A stretch of DNA of 64,000 bases, taken from NCBI RefSeq assembly GCF_002443255.2, contig NW_019211454.1, positions 65,464,179 to 65,528,178 of the forward strand, written 5' to 3'. Position 1 is the stretch's first letter, and each line of letters starts with the position of its first letter. This DNA comes from Varroa destructor (lineage: Eukaryota; Arthropoda; Arachnida; Mesostigmata; Varroidae). Under the pieces are notes generated by a model. The model was not told where the DNA came from. It saw nothing but the letters and a program-made list of their open reading frames with translations, and searched no databases. The position numbers were made by a program, and so were the translations under genes. Below are positions 12,672 to 24,224 of this stretch, in pieces.

Positions 12672-12781
12672 GAGGACATTTTGGCTTATGCCTTCGTACA
12701 CCGACTGTTCAACCACTAAAAACCATCGTTTTTGGGCAGCGAGGCCATCCGCCGCTACTAGTACAACTTGAGTACCCGACG
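12672..12781 (+). CDS. Candidate internal exon of an unidentified plus-strand gene
   Basis: The acceptor has a C/T-rich tract (CCCCCTATCCCGTTACTTTC) ending GGGATAG, and the donor is GTAAGC. One phase is open across the 110 bases (2 nt in, 36 codons, 0 out): GHFGLCLRTPTVQPLKTIVF and on. A minus-strand frame also stays open here but lacks matching splice signals. Neighbouring exons were not found. Family unknown. Confidence 0.3.
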
Positions 12782-15282
12782 GTAAGCAGCGGAGCGGCCG
12801 ACCGACCGTCGTATTAACATGGTTTTTCTCTGCTGCTTTTACTCGAAAGCAAGTGGGTCCTTCATTTCCCTCGAGGCCCCATGCTTCCGCGATGTGAGAA
12901 CACTGTAAAAAGTGTGGGGTTAAGATCAACCTTCTCATTCTGCGCGCCGTTCCCACCCTAGCTGTGCGTCGGCCTGTGGTAAAGCAAGGCGGCGCTATTA
13001 AAAACAGAATGTTCTCACTCCCCTCCAAGATCAACCGCGTCAGTCCTGGCGGTGCTGCAGCCGCCCCCAGGAATCTCAGACTTTTCTCTGTCTTCCCATC
13101 ACCAACCGACCGCCGCTGAGCGGAGCGACCTCACTCTCTAACTCTCTGGGTGTGCTCTTCTCGCTTCCATGGCTGACTGGCCGGCAGCTTGAGTTTGGCT
13201 CCGTGCCTTTTACCCCACCCATCTCATAGCTCATAGAACTGTTGGGTTCCGAACAACAGCCCCCCCCCCCCCCCCCCCCCCAACGCGACAGCAAAGGCGA
13301 ACGGGGACAATCTTAAATACCGCAAGACGACCTCCGTGTGTTCCTTTCTAACATAGCTACCTCATGGCCTTACTCTGTACTCTAATACTACTATTTCTGT
13401 TGGACTTTGAAACGGAATATGCCGCTCGGAGGTGGTTGCTTGTGCGATGTAAACGTCTTCGAGTATTCGTACGATGATAAAGAAGCCATTTCAGACCATT
13501 ATTGAACAAGAATTTGGATTGGACAATAGTAAACGATTCGAACCTAATGCGTGTTGTTACTTTTTTAAAATCTGGCCCAAGAATACTTTGTTGTTTATCA
13601 TAAAATTAGTGTATAATTTGATACAAAAGCGTTTAGTCTTTGAATGGCTAGAACTTACGGATGAGAATATTATTTCAGCCACAGCGGGCAGGTATCAGCA
13701 ATCAGTATTATCAGTAACGCGCAAAATTTCCATGGGACGAAAATATATAAAATTTTGCCTTTATGAAACCATAAGTGCATACCTTCGACCACCAGATATT
13801 TCGCGGTCCTTTTATCATGAAATTCGTCAGAGAGAACACAGATGGATTTAGTAATCCGAAGTTCACTATCACCATTGATGATATGAAACCTAAAAAAAGT
13901 GTATATAATATTTATCATGCTATTATGGCACCTCGTTTTAACACTATACCAAGCATACGACACTGGTAGTAGGTATTTGTTATATGCTTTTAATTAACTA
14001 AAAGTTTCTACAATATATATATATAACGAAAAAGGTATCGTTTTATTAGTGCGGCACTTCTGAGAATACTGGCCAGTTTTCTGTCCAACTAGAACCCTGC
14101 TTTCGTTATTCAGTTCGATAAATGACAAAGTCGATAATCACAGTTAAGTCGTACTGTCATCTATGACCAACATCGGTCTTATTATATGCTCCACACGCCA
14201 CATAGTCAACATTCTGAAGCCACAATCGTCAGCCTATTGCAGGGTTATCCGAGCGGGAAGGAACTCACCCAAACAATTCCGTGTCGGTGTTTTCACTGCG
14301 TCAGAAATTTAGTTAGGCATGAGGAAAGCAGGTGCATCAGAAGGGGAACAGCTATTGCTACTTGGCTCCATTAGAACAAATCCATCAAAAGGCGCTGTAT
14401 ATTGACTCTTGGCTATAGTCACTTTTAAAATGGCGGACAACGGTTGACGGGCCGACATCTATGCAACTGCAAACGTGAGCCGAGGGCTACTCCTATAAAG
14501 GAGTAGCTCGAAAAAGCTTTTCGAGATAGTGTTGTTCAAGTTCGATCGGCTCGCTGAAAAAGTTTAACTCAGAGCCAACTTCAGAACTCACTCATAAATG
14601 ACGCCTTTCTTTAAATGCGTATATTTAGGGGATACATGTGGAACTTATCTTCTCAGATAAAATTTGTCTCCAAGCGCTGCAAGATTCGTCTCAACATGAA
14701 CTAAGCATGTTTGTTACTTCTAACGATGATAACTATAGAATTCAGCGCCGGATCATTGAGCAAAACTTTGATTCAAAGAGTTTTTTTCTAGAGCAATAAT
14801 CAATCATAAATAAGTTATTGTACCCAATATCAATAACCCATTGTGCTTAGCATCACAAAATACATGAGTGGACCCTAAGGGCGAGGTGGTATGTCAGCGA
14901 TTCTATGCAAGCTGCGATAGGCATTTCAAACGTTTGATCGTGAAAGATCTCTTGTACGTTGTAAGACGTTACGGAGTAAGTCACGTGTCGTAATGCCCTC
15001 AGGATGGGGGAAGTTATTAGGTGGAACCATAAAAATTAAAACAGAGGCAATGTTAGCTAGTGGAATCGAATCTACTAGCAATGTTATAGACAGACAAAGT
15101 GTTAGTCCTTGAGACGAACATTCGGCCTAAAGCTGGGGAGATTTGTTCATCTGAGCGCAAAGTGCATAGGGCAAACTCCATGAAGTGAATTCCAAAGAAA
15201 GAGGTCCCGCTGGCTATTTTTACAGTTTAGCCACCAGGACCTAAAGGCCTATTGGACAAGACCACTATAAGGAAGAAGGGAG
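12782..15282. other. GC-rich block with a homopolymer tract, then AT-rich DNA
   Basis: 12,782-13,340 is unusually GC-rich for this window and contains a 22-base C run. The frames there are low-complexity, and the minus-strand one begins with polyglycine from the C run. No exon border was convincing. 13,470-13,970 has long overlapping AT-rich frames on both strands without splice signals. 14,000-15,280 shows nothing I can assign. Confidence 0.35.
13260..13281. repeat. Poly-C (poly-G on minus) tract of 22 bases
   Basis: Twenty-two uninterrupted C on the plus strand. The complementary G run could form a G-quadruplex. It sits at the end of a GC-rich block. Confidence 0.95.
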
Positions 15283-15393
15283 TCAAATTCCTTCTGGCTT
15301 CCCGAAGCGTACGTCTTTTTTTTCTTCTTCCTCCTTGTCGGTAGCAAACGCGGCTACGGCCAAGGCGATTTTTGCCAAGCTAACTGAGTGCTT
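15283..15393 (-). CDS. 3'-terminal exon of the unidentified 15-27 kb minus-strand gene
   Basis: A strong acceptor (TTCTTTTATTTTCGCTTATTAAAG) opens a phase-0 frame of 36 codons to TGA at 15,283-15,285. The C-terminus is an Ala-rich segment (LAKIALAVAAFATD) followed by a run of Glu and Lys and FGKPEGI. The phase agrees with the 39-base exon upstream at 15,486-15,524. A strong acceptor, an in-phase join and a clean stop make this the best-supported end of the gene. No known domain. The charged tail suggests an intracellular or disordered C-terminus (inference). Confidence 0.5.
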   Translation of the reverse strand, partial: KHSVSLAKIALAVAAFATDKEEEEKKDVRFGKPEGI

Positions 15394-15485
15394 CTTTAAT
15401 AAGCGAAAATAAAAGAAGTGGCCATGCAGGAAACCGCGCCGTTCCGAAGCCCTCTTTTTCGTTTCTCGTGCGGATCCTTCCTTAC

Positions 15486-15524
15486 CCTCCAATCAGGCCG
15501 AGAAGCCTGTGCAAAGTTCCGGAA
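15486..15524 (-). CDS. 39-base exon of the 15-27 kb minus-strand gene
   Basis: Acceptor CTTAGCAG, donor GTAAGG, phase 0 in and out. Translation FRNFAQASRPDWR. It joins in phase to the terminal exon at 15,393 and to the exon ending at 15,643. Confidence 0.4.
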
Positions 15525-15642
15525 CTGCTAAGTACTTAAACTGCGTGTGTTTGACGAACACCCGAAATAAGGATACAGTGCAGAAGAGTCTACGTCTGCT
15601 CGCATTGCCCCATTCGTGACAGATGCATAGTCTTCGATATAC

Positions 15643-15767
15643 ATTCTCCTTCACTGGTTCACTATTCACTTCTGAAGTGTCGATTGCCGAGGAGTCTGCC
15701 ATTGAGGATCGTGCGGCGATGAACAATTTGAAGAGTTCGTCATCCAGTCGGCCTCGTGCAGTGATGA
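15643..15767 (-). CDS. Exon of the 15-27 kb minus-strand gene, acidic and Ser-rich
   Basis: 2 nt + 41 codons between an acceptor (GTCGTCCAAAG) and a GTATAT donor. It contains GRLDDELFKLFIAARS, then MADSSAIDTSEVNSEP. The first part loosely resembles a GoLoco-type amphipathic motif (LFxLxxxARS), but too weakly to call. The phase matches both neighbours. The plus strand also has a well-bounded candidate exon here (15,676-15,789), so one of the two readings must be wrong. Confidence 0.4.
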
Positions 15768-15942
15768 CTTTGGACGACCCAGGGTAAGAACCCAGTTAAC
15801 GATGGTGAGGATTAACGATACCGCCCACAGCGGGTATTCCTGCTATATATAGCGATACAATAGACGGATACAGCTCTCTGCTCTTTGGTTTCGAAGAAGG
15901 TGGAACAACAGAGTCGATTGGAGTTCATAAGATGGAAACCAC

Positions 15943-15996
15943 CTGCAGACGTAACACTTAGAGGCCGCTGGCTGCCAGCCGCCCCTTCCTCTGATT
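15943..15996 (-). CDS. 54-base exon of the 15-27 kb minus-strand gene
   Basis: Acceptor ACTACCACAG, donor GTGGTT, 2 nt + 17 codons + 1 nt: SEEGAAGSQRPLSVTSA. It is polar and low-complexity. The phase is compatible with the exons at 16,074 and 15,767. On the plus strand a phase-0 frame is also open here after a good acceptor at about 15,901. Confidence 0.35.
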
Positions 15997-16073
15997 CTGT
16001 GGTAGTATTATTATTCACCGGTAGGCGGGTAGGCAACGCCAGTAACATCGGTGTTTGACCTTTGGCGTGATAC

Positions 16074-16173
16074 CATAGCGATAAACATTCGCTTTTTTGA
16101 ATTCGACCACCATCGAGCCACCCTTGCTCCAATAGTCCGGACAGCCTGCTAAAGAATCATCTTCCATTCCCTG
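16074..16173 (-). CDS. Exon of the 15-27 kb minus-strand gene with a GCPDYW segment
   Basis: Two or three nearby AGs (16,179, 16,174, 16,171) could be the acceptor. The start at 16,173 is chosen because it is phase 0 and matches the upstream exon at 18,482. The donor is GTATCA. Translation QGMEDDSLAGCPDYWSKGGS, then MVVEFKKANVYRY, mixed acidic and aromatic, typical of folded protein. No family recognised from GCPDYW alone. Confidence 0.4.
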
Positions 16174-18481
16174 CTGTGCTGATGTCAAATCAAGACACAT
16201 CAGGCTGTTCGAGACGAGAGTTATGTAATATACTAAGAATGAGCTGGCCAAAGAATATATATATATATATATTTGAACACTTTCTGTGTGAATAAAGTTA
16301 TTTTTTAAGCACTTTTTAATCGAATCTTTCAGAGATCTCTCTTGCCTGCCCTTTTTGCTTATGTAATATTGAGCCATTGAGCGGGGCCTGATGTTACCAG
16401 TATTGGCCCTTGCATTTAATGTTTTTCCCTAATTTGAATAGGTGGAAGCCAGGGCTGAGTAAAAGCAACTGGCCTTTCTTCCCTTCGGCGTGCATTACAT
16501 CATCCACACGATGATGCGGCGACTGTGAGCGGTCAGGCCATGGGGAATTCTATTCGACACAGAGCGACGGAAGCCGGACAAATCGCTTCAATACGACCTA
16601 GGCCAGGCGTCCTTCAGCGTATCCCATTTGCGTGTATAGAACTTGCGTATCATCGACCCTATTCCAAAGTACAATTCTACTTCAAAAGAGATCAAGAAAA
16701 TAGATCATCAAACATCATACAGTATACAGTGGATAAAAAAAGAAATTTTAAGCGACTGTAAGAGAGGTGTACGCGATACTTAATACTGACAACGTACTCC
16801 AAATGATATGACTTCGTTCAGTTTATAGGGTTTATGAGAGGAGGCATTGGACCATGTCGTGGGGAGACCGGTTATCGCACCTCACATTAAAAGTTTACAT
16901 TTTACTTAAATCCCATGTAAGTGAAAAAAAAAATCGCAGAATAAATACTAGTCGTTTTGATAATAAATATTACACCCGCAACATAATAATCGTCCCTCTC
17001 GCCACGAATCGATCAATAAATTGTAAATAGAAACAACCATTGAATAAATTATGGAGCTGTTTAATAGAGAGAATTGATTTTTGCTTATAGCTCATCAAAA
17101 ATTGTTGCCATTTATGTATTACTATATCTTTCAGGATTTAACGGACCAATATGCTCCGCTACAAAAGCACCAACGGAAAACGGAAGATATTGTTGGACAG
17201 CGATGGTTTGTTCCGGTTAAAGGGTGCTATTTTGTTTGAATAATCAACAATAGAAAAATTGTTAAATGCCACAATAGTCTTAAAAGGCGCGTGTGGAAGC
17301 ATTACAAGGCGATATAATCACATATACATAATTCCTTGAACATTGCCTCATCAAATCTTGAAAAAAAACCTTCAAACGTAGTGTTTATGGATTGGCCTGT
17401 TGTACTCGAACTATTTCATGTGGTAGCTTTGACAATTGATCATATTGTTAAGTTTATTCAGGCGCAGGCCTTAATGGTGTTCATTCCTATTGAGTGCTTG
17501 GTTAATATGCAATAACTATGGGGTTCGGTTTTCCATTTATTTATTCGAGCATTTCTTTAAGTAGATTTTTTACTCGTTTGTAATACACGCCAATATCGAA
17601 TGTATAATTTTTAATGTCGACGGTATTTTAACGTCTCGTTACGATACGCGCCTACGGCAGAACGTATTAGCAAAAAAAACATGATTAGTTTCAGTTACAT
17701 GCTGTTTGGAAATGTTGAATGAAACGTATTTTGAACTGAGTATTCAACACGGACCTGGCTTGAAAGCCTCATAGTATCGGTGCCTGGCATACATAAGGTA
17801 GGAGGACAGAACTTAGAGACGCGTTTTTCTAAATACTCCTTTTCGTTGGTGGTAAGGCCACGCTACAGTAGTAGCAGGCCAGCGGATACCTCCCTGTATA
17901 AATTAATTTCTCGCACCTCAGAACCACCCAGTCAGTAGTGTTTTAAAAGACAGCTTCGGTTAGACGCATGAAGCTTCTAATCATCTGGTATCTTAACCAT
18001 AGTTCCAGCATACGCAGCCCAGTGGTGCCAAAAATGTCAGTTAGTTCTAATTTTTACAGACCTTGCACTAGCTACACTGCGCACTAGTATTGCTACACAC
18101 ATATTATTTTCCATATATTTTCGGTAATTACACAAGATACAATTCAATTACATTTATCTTATTGGGTTTGTAGGACCTTACATGAAGCTTGCAAGAAACA
18201 AAGTGTTATCAATTCGTAAACAATTTTATGACTCTCATTCTTTTACCTTGTGTCACCAATGCCACACAAGCATAGACCTACGATTAAACATTTGCGAAAG
18301 CACTCATTATTTGAAAAAAGGAAACCAAAACCTCTTCTTACTCTATGGTTTCCTAGTCCTTCGGGCTAATCCAGCAAAATATAGGACTCAAGCCTCGGGA
18401 TCCTAACATTTTACATATATTTGTAGCAGTCTACCGCAAGGTATCTTTTTCCCTTTCCTTTTCAACTTTTTTGCAACTCAC
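16174..18481 (-). other. Intron region between exons of the 15-27 kb gene
   Basis: AT-rich. It holds a (TA)n tract near 16,254-16,271 and two isolated plus-strand open patches: 16,525-16,761, and 17,135-17,239 after a good acceptor. Neither could be connected to other exons. Confidence 0.35.
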
Positions 18482-18684
18482 CTTTTCACTTCTCATGGCT
18501 ACGTTTGGCTCCACTTTGGAGGCTAGCCAGCCACCTGGTTCACGATGCGCTATTTCGTTAAGATGAAGCTTCGGCGGAAGTCGCTTTTGCGACGCCCTTG
18601 AAGCCACCGACTGGTATGGAATGGTAGAAAGGCCTTTTTCTCGTATGGGGCGGCCAAGGGAAAACCTGGCGGATGAGCCCCCAA
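18482..18684 (-). CDS. Large internal exon of the 15-27 kb minus-strand gene, basic and Ser/Pro-rich
   Basis: An excellent acceptor (TTCTCCTTCTCCCTTCTTCTAAAG) and a GTGAGT donor bound 203 bases that are open in one phase (2 nt + 67 codons, 0 out). The product is Arg/Lys/Ser-rich and looks disordered: SSARFSLGRPIREKGLSTIP, then SRASQKRLPPKLHLNEIAH. The other two frames have stops. The out-phase 0 matches the exon at 16,173. With the terminal exon, this is the best-supported piece of the gene. Confidence 0.5.
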
Positions 18685-20661
18685 CTTTAGAAGAAGGGAG
18701 AAGGAGAACGAAACTCTTCTCTTGATCGTTTCTGCGGGTGGGCTGACACTAGGCCAGCGGCAGACCTGCGCAAATTCGGCCCAACCGTAACGCGAGCCGG
18801 GTTAGGACCTCATCGCTTTTGGGTAAAATAAGTTTGTAGTCTGCTGGGAGGTAAGAGGTTACAGTGGACAGAGAAACATACCAGAATGGGAGACGCAACA
18901 GGAAGTTGAGCTATCCATGCCAGTTTGCTACAGTAATCATGAAAATCAGCTGCTGCGACGTGAAGTCATTTAACCGGTCTAGCTATCCGCTACCATATGC
19001 TCAAGGATGGGGGGCTCAACCCTTATGTAAATTTATAATACGCCGCTTGCACCCTACTATGATGAAAGCTAGAGTTCCCTTTTGAGTACAATGAAAATTC
19101 TAGAGTGATGTGTTTACTTTATTAAGATATTTTCACTAGTCGACGCTATTGCCTTTAGCTCATACTGTTACTTGCGAATATGGATGGTAAGTATTCATAA
19201 ACGAATAAAACGTTCGACAGGAGAGAAGCACGACATTTAATATAATAATACCAGAACAATAAGAATCGCATCTGTACTCGCAAATATGTGACAGAAGATG
19301 GTTGTAAATTTCTGTTTAGAAAAGGGAAAATTAACAACAATTAGAGATTTCGTTGCCCAATAGCTTTCTACATTTTTTTTGTTTCTACACATTTACACAA
19401 TGGCATTTTGGTGTTTTAAGGATAGCATCAAGAAAGCTTTAATACTATTTTCAGTTAATGATGACTATTCGTAAGCCCACGATAATTTTAATTCTGCACT
19501 TACAAAATTAGGTTGTACGAAAACAGTTCAGAGTTGAAAATTAAACTTATTCAAAGTTATTTAAGATTCTGTTCGTATGCTCCATTAGTGTGCCCTGGGC
19601 ATACATTGAACTTATATTTGTCTGTGATCAAAGCTGTTATATTACGGATCGTTGATGGGTGCTGTTGAATATATTTATAGAGGGCACCTTTAGCCCTCGG
19701 GACAATTTAAGCGTACAAACATTCCGGTAAAACGATAGAGGTGACGCTACCCGACTTATTCACGTTAGTGATTTAGTGGTAGAATATTGTAAAGCCATGT
19801 ACCAATTAGTGAAAATACAATTTAATACATTCAGAGATTCAAGCTGCCGACTGAAAAATTCGATATCTAGTTCGTATGTCTGCTATGTAGAATTTAAGTA
19901 GCCAACTTTCTAACCAAAGTTTTAACTTTTATTTAGTGCTTGACTTTTAGTGCCTATAAGGTTTACAAGGTATTTTTTAACGTAACACAGGCAATATCTT
20001 AAAAAACCACTACATGATTCGTATGCAGTAACACCCTAAAATAAATCGATGTATTTGGCATTCAGTGACGGTGTTCAAATATAGATTCTGGCCGACTCCA
20101 CCGTTTAAATACCTAATATCCTCCTCCACACTGCTACAAGTTTTTGTCTAAGTCGATAGGATAGCACTACTCTTTATGATTGCCCTTATACCATATTAGT
20201 GAGGTTGTATTCCTTTTTGTGATGGAAATACGCCAAATTAAGTATATGGGTTATTTTCGGCTAACACGGACTCGAAGCTGCGGTTCGGCTGAGTACTAGC
20301 TACCACTGGGGATTTCTAGACTAACTTCATGAAACGGGTTGAAACATCAAATTCATTGAATGGCCGAATTTTTTTTACAACGAGCACCCAAAAAAACTCA
20401 CATCATCATTTCATTAAACCATTGAGGTTTTACTTATCGAAGGATATGCCTATTTATGCGAAGCTATTTAAGGTTTGGCAGACCTTCTTTGCAGTTCACA
20501 GGGGTCTATGTTTTGTTCTTAAAAACATCTACATCCACGATCAGCTAGCCTTAATTATATCAAAAGAGTACTTATGACAAAAATGATAAAAAATCGCGTA
20601 CCTTTTTAAATAGGCATTTCAATGAAATAGCGTAAAATAGACAGAGTGTGTGTCATCTTAC

Positions 20662-20739
20662 CGCAATCTTAATTCGAGCTTTCGCGCAAAGTTTGGGTAA
20701 CCACCAGGCTGTTCACACATGGTCTGCTGCAAGGTTGGC
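20662..20739 (-). CDS. 78-base exon of the 15-27 kb minus-strand gene
   Basis: Acceptor ATGATTCTTTAG and donor GTAAGA. It is open as 1 nt + 25 codons + 2 nt: PTLQQTMCEQPGGYPNFAR then KLELRL. The in-phase matches the 22-base exon at 21,741. At least one more exon is needed between this and 18,684 because the phases do not meet. A candidate at about 18,880-18,930 has usable sites but the wrong phase. Confidence 0.4.
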
Positions 20740-21740
20740 CTAAAGAATCATGAAGAGTGATTATTAGGGTGGCCGCAAAACATTTCTTATTATTTATTTA
20801 AAAGACCCAAAAGCTGAAATTACTTTAAGAGCCTTATTATTACAAAATAGCTCTATATATAATGGGAACGAAGCAAAGCTACTTGAAGGTTTAAGGTTCA
20901 ATGACTTACAGTTACCTTTAACTATTAAGGAAACAATTTATTAGAAAAAAAAAAGAAGTTAATGAAGCGATATGTTCTAGAAATGGCAATATTGGGTCGC
21001 TGGGCCTTGATTTCGGTAAAAACGAACCGTTGGTTCTAATGAGAACTGAATTATGTGGCACCTAAACATCAATTAGTCATCCTTAATTTCGAATTATACA
21101 GTCTGCAGTTGCCGTTTTCCGTTTAGGCATACAGATAATTTTTTAGGTATAGCACAAGCCCACAATTATACAGGTTCCTTGTTCCAGTCTCTACTAAGCA
21201 TTCGTAAAGATGTTTTCTCTTGTCGTTTCGTTATGCTGCCAACGTATGAGATAGCACATTGAAAAATAATTTGGCTTATAAATATTAGTAACTGATTGAT
21301 TTTATGTTAGCCTAACCTATAGTGTATAGCCACGTTCCATGCGAACTATGCCGCTTTGGTAAGGCCATTACTTCTTTTATGGCTGTCTCCCCAGTGACTC
21401 ATATCTAAACTAGTTGAACTGCCATTCACGACACATGTCGTTAGGATTCGAGCCCTTCAATTCGAGCCTTACGAAGCAGAAAACGGCAACCTCTATTTGA
21501 GGAAAAACACACAAGGCTTCGATCTGCATAGATTCTTGAAGTATTCAGCATACCGCAAGTGCTGCTAACGTCTTTCTAGAGGATTTTATTGCTGCTAAGT
21601 GGCAGTGCTGTCGACTGATGTGACGCTTGAAGTATTTTCTGAGGGACCACAGCGTGATTTTTCCTGAGCTTAGTGATCGTTAGTCAGCGCAGGTGACAGG
21701 CAGAGTAACTGAACCTGGGCATCGACAACCTAGGTCTCAC

Positions 21741-21762
21741 CACAAGCGATGAAGACTGCCGC
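21741..21762 (-). CDS. Candidate 22-base microexon of the 15-27 kb gene
   Basis: Acceptor ATACGTTTTTCCAG and donor GTGAGA are both good. Only 22 bases separate them. In the phase that fits both neighbours it encodes about seven residues (GSLHRL plus split codons). Such small exons are rare, so this could be a chance pair of sites. The double phase match is the argument for it. Confidence 0.3.
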
Positions 21763-22893
21763 CTGGAAAAACGTATTGCAACGTATGACGAATACATTTC
21801 CTTTTAAATATCTGTTTCGCTTTGTTCTTGGCTCTGCAATGATTTACAGGTATGACTTTGTCTATAGTATTTTTTTGTACTCATGGCTTTTGACGGTTAC
21901 ATTGAAGGACCATTTTGCGGTGGACGATGATACGACATGTGCTTAATTGTCATGGCCTTTCCACTAGTTAATCGCGCTCGTTCAAACTTAGACGTGCTAC
22001 GCTCACCAGAAGTTATCTATACGTGTTTTGAGAACAGAAAAAAAACCAATTTGATTTGAAAACAACGAGCATAACGTGTACAGTTAGCCATTTGGTCTCT
22101 GAGTTGTCTTTCTGCTGCCGCTTCCTGCGCAAAAATGACCTTCAGCATTGTAGCTGTGTCCGGCTGGCTCTGGATACATAAGAAACAGCTAGTACTATCA
22201 CTTGAGCTATACTATTATTGCAATGGTAGTGTTTGATAGAATTCAGAAGTGAGTAGTTTGAAAAAATCTATTAGCCATTTTAAGCGTCGTAGTTCATAAC
22301 GTATTATACTGGCTACACGATACTGCAGCTGTTGAATCCGATAGGGATCTAAGCTACTTTGCAAAACTGAGCCGGTTTCATTAGAAAGATTTTTTTGTCG
22401 CGCCTTACTTGACTTTTCTGAACTCCAACGCAATTTGTGGTGCTTTTTTTCCTAATAATTTTTTTCATATAGGTAATCACAAAATTGGCCTAGCTGAAGG
22501 GTTGCTTTCAAACAGCTACGTAAATGTCTATTGAATAGCTCAGTGTACATCGAGTTTATAAGCGATTCACAACCATTCTCTACGTCTTGGCTCATCGGCC
22601 TACTTGTAGCTTGGACTTCTACGGTTCTAATGTTATAAAACGATTTTGTATGTTGTACCAGTTTATTCATGATGTTTTATTCTGTTTGTGACTTTGTTTT
22701 GAAGCATTTATCTCATGCCACCGCCTGGCATCAAGGGACCAACGTCTTTTTCCTGCCCCGGGATAACGGCAGCAGATGCACATCCCGGGTATATAGCCGA
22801 TAAGATCCTTTCCCTCCTCTTGCTCCTACTTCTTTCTTTTCTTTGCTTGCTCGGCATGTTCAACACGATCGTCTCGTTTTCTATGGCTTATAG

Positions 22894-22944
22894 GTAAGAT
22901 GTCGACCGACCAACGACGTCAACGCCCAGTGCCAATATGTGACG
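22894..22944 (+). CDS. Candidate 51-base plus-strand exon, cysteine-containing
   Basis: A long pyrimidine-rich region (22,805-22,890) ends in GGCTTATAG, and the donor is GTACGC. Phase 0 is open with high third-position G/C: VRCRPTNDVNAQCQYVT. A strong plus-strand acceptor follows at about 22,982-22,985, after which phase 0 stays open for some 85 codons. A minus-strand frame (22,881-23,201) is also open. Strand and gene are unresolved. Confidence 0.25.
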
Positions 22945-23878
22945 GTACGCCTAGCATTTTCCTTTTTCTGCTTTGCTCTGTAGTAGAGGCCTGCTAGCAA
23001 ACGGACAGCAGTACCATCCAACATCCACATTAGATATTGCACAAATCTACGCCTGCTCGCAGCTACGCTAGCGAATACGCTAAGCAGCCTGCTAGTCGTT
23101 TGCCAAATCTGTCGGCGGCGTAGCGTTGGAAAGTGGTCTGCGAATGACATCTCAACGAGAGATGGCTTACCACAACGCCATGATCCTTCTCGCTTCTCCA
23201 AGTCGAACGACGTTACGTGTTATCACCAGCGTCTACATTAGACACCACGAGGCCCTCGTAGGCCGCACTATTGCAACCGAAGTTGACGATCGACTAGAAG
23301 TCTAGATATCAAAACATAACACATCTATTACCGCCAATAACACTAACCGATCTCTTTGCTAAGTATTCCTTTTTTTTCCTAAGGGTGTTTTTGTGTTGGT
23401 AACCCCTCTGGGAATGTTCAAAGGCTCGAGTTGAAGGTAGAGAAACAATTTGCTCGATATCAACGATTACGCTGTGTAGCTTTGTATTTGTCAATTCTCA
23501 AATTACTCCTAAAGTGCCAATTGTGAACCACAAATATATGGTTAAATCAATGCATAATAACGTAATATGATTACAGAGTTCGTTGAAGCGTGAAGTAAAT
23601 ATAACAGGTCAGCATTTCCAGGCTCATTTTCATGTTATAGTTTTGAATCCGTTAAGTTCTAACCGAAGTGTTACATTGTGCCAGAACAAGTTACCGAGAA
23701 ATACCTTAAAACGTATCTGCTGTGGAGAAAACACATTGTAGTTCTGATCAAGTTTATCCCAATTGAAAATTATGTGTCCCTATGAATATCAGTTAATAAG
23801 CTAAAGAACGGCGCTACTACACGGAAAGGTTGTCACTTCAATGTTCGAAATCACTGTAACAAAGAAATGATAGCTTAC

Positions 23879-23932
23879 GGTATCTATAGTTGGGAACGAA
23901 GGGCATCCTGGAGATGGCGCACATTGACGACC
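23879..23932 (-). CDS. 54-base exon of the 15-27 kb minus-strand gene
   Basis: Acceptor CAGCTGACCAG, donor GTAAGC, 2 nt + 17 codons + 1 nt: SSMCAISRMPFVPNYRY. Third positions are mostly G/C. The in-phase matches 25,183 and the out-phase matches 21,762. A plus-strand frame (23,890-24,201) overlaps and cannot be excluded. Confidence 0.35.
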
Positions 23933-24180
23933 CTGGTCAGCTGACCAGTCGATTACTTTTAGAAGGTCTATCGTCTTCCATAGGTAATGCAATGCATTCA
24001 CTAGAGCGGGAATCAGTTGATCTGAGAATTAAGAGTGTAGGCTGGTTTGGCTTTGAAGCGGTTCTAAGAGGAGCCTGTATGTTAAGGGAACGGGTAAAAG
24101 AAGGAGAAAACAAGGAAGGGTCTCCTCAGTCACTGGGCGGCAGACTAAAGGAAATACCCAAAGAAGAAGGATCGGCTCTG

Positions 24181-24224
24181 ACAGAAAATCTGTCCCACTA
24201 AGACAGAAAATCTGTCCCACTGAA
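24181..24224. repeat. Tandem duplication of a 22-base unit
   Basis: ACAGAAAATCTGTCCCACT occurs twice with 22-base spacing. Each copy contains the short palindrome ACAGA-AAA-TCTGT. Confidence 0.85.

Noticed and set aside
17135..17239. Plus-strand terminal exon after TATCTTTCAG
   Set aside because: Good acceptor and 34 open codons, but two phases are open, it lies in an intron of the minus-strand model, and no partner exon was found.
21440..21470. GGATTCGAGCC repeats as a tRNA T-loop
   Set aside because: No matching acceptor stem, D-arm or anticodon arm could be folded around it.
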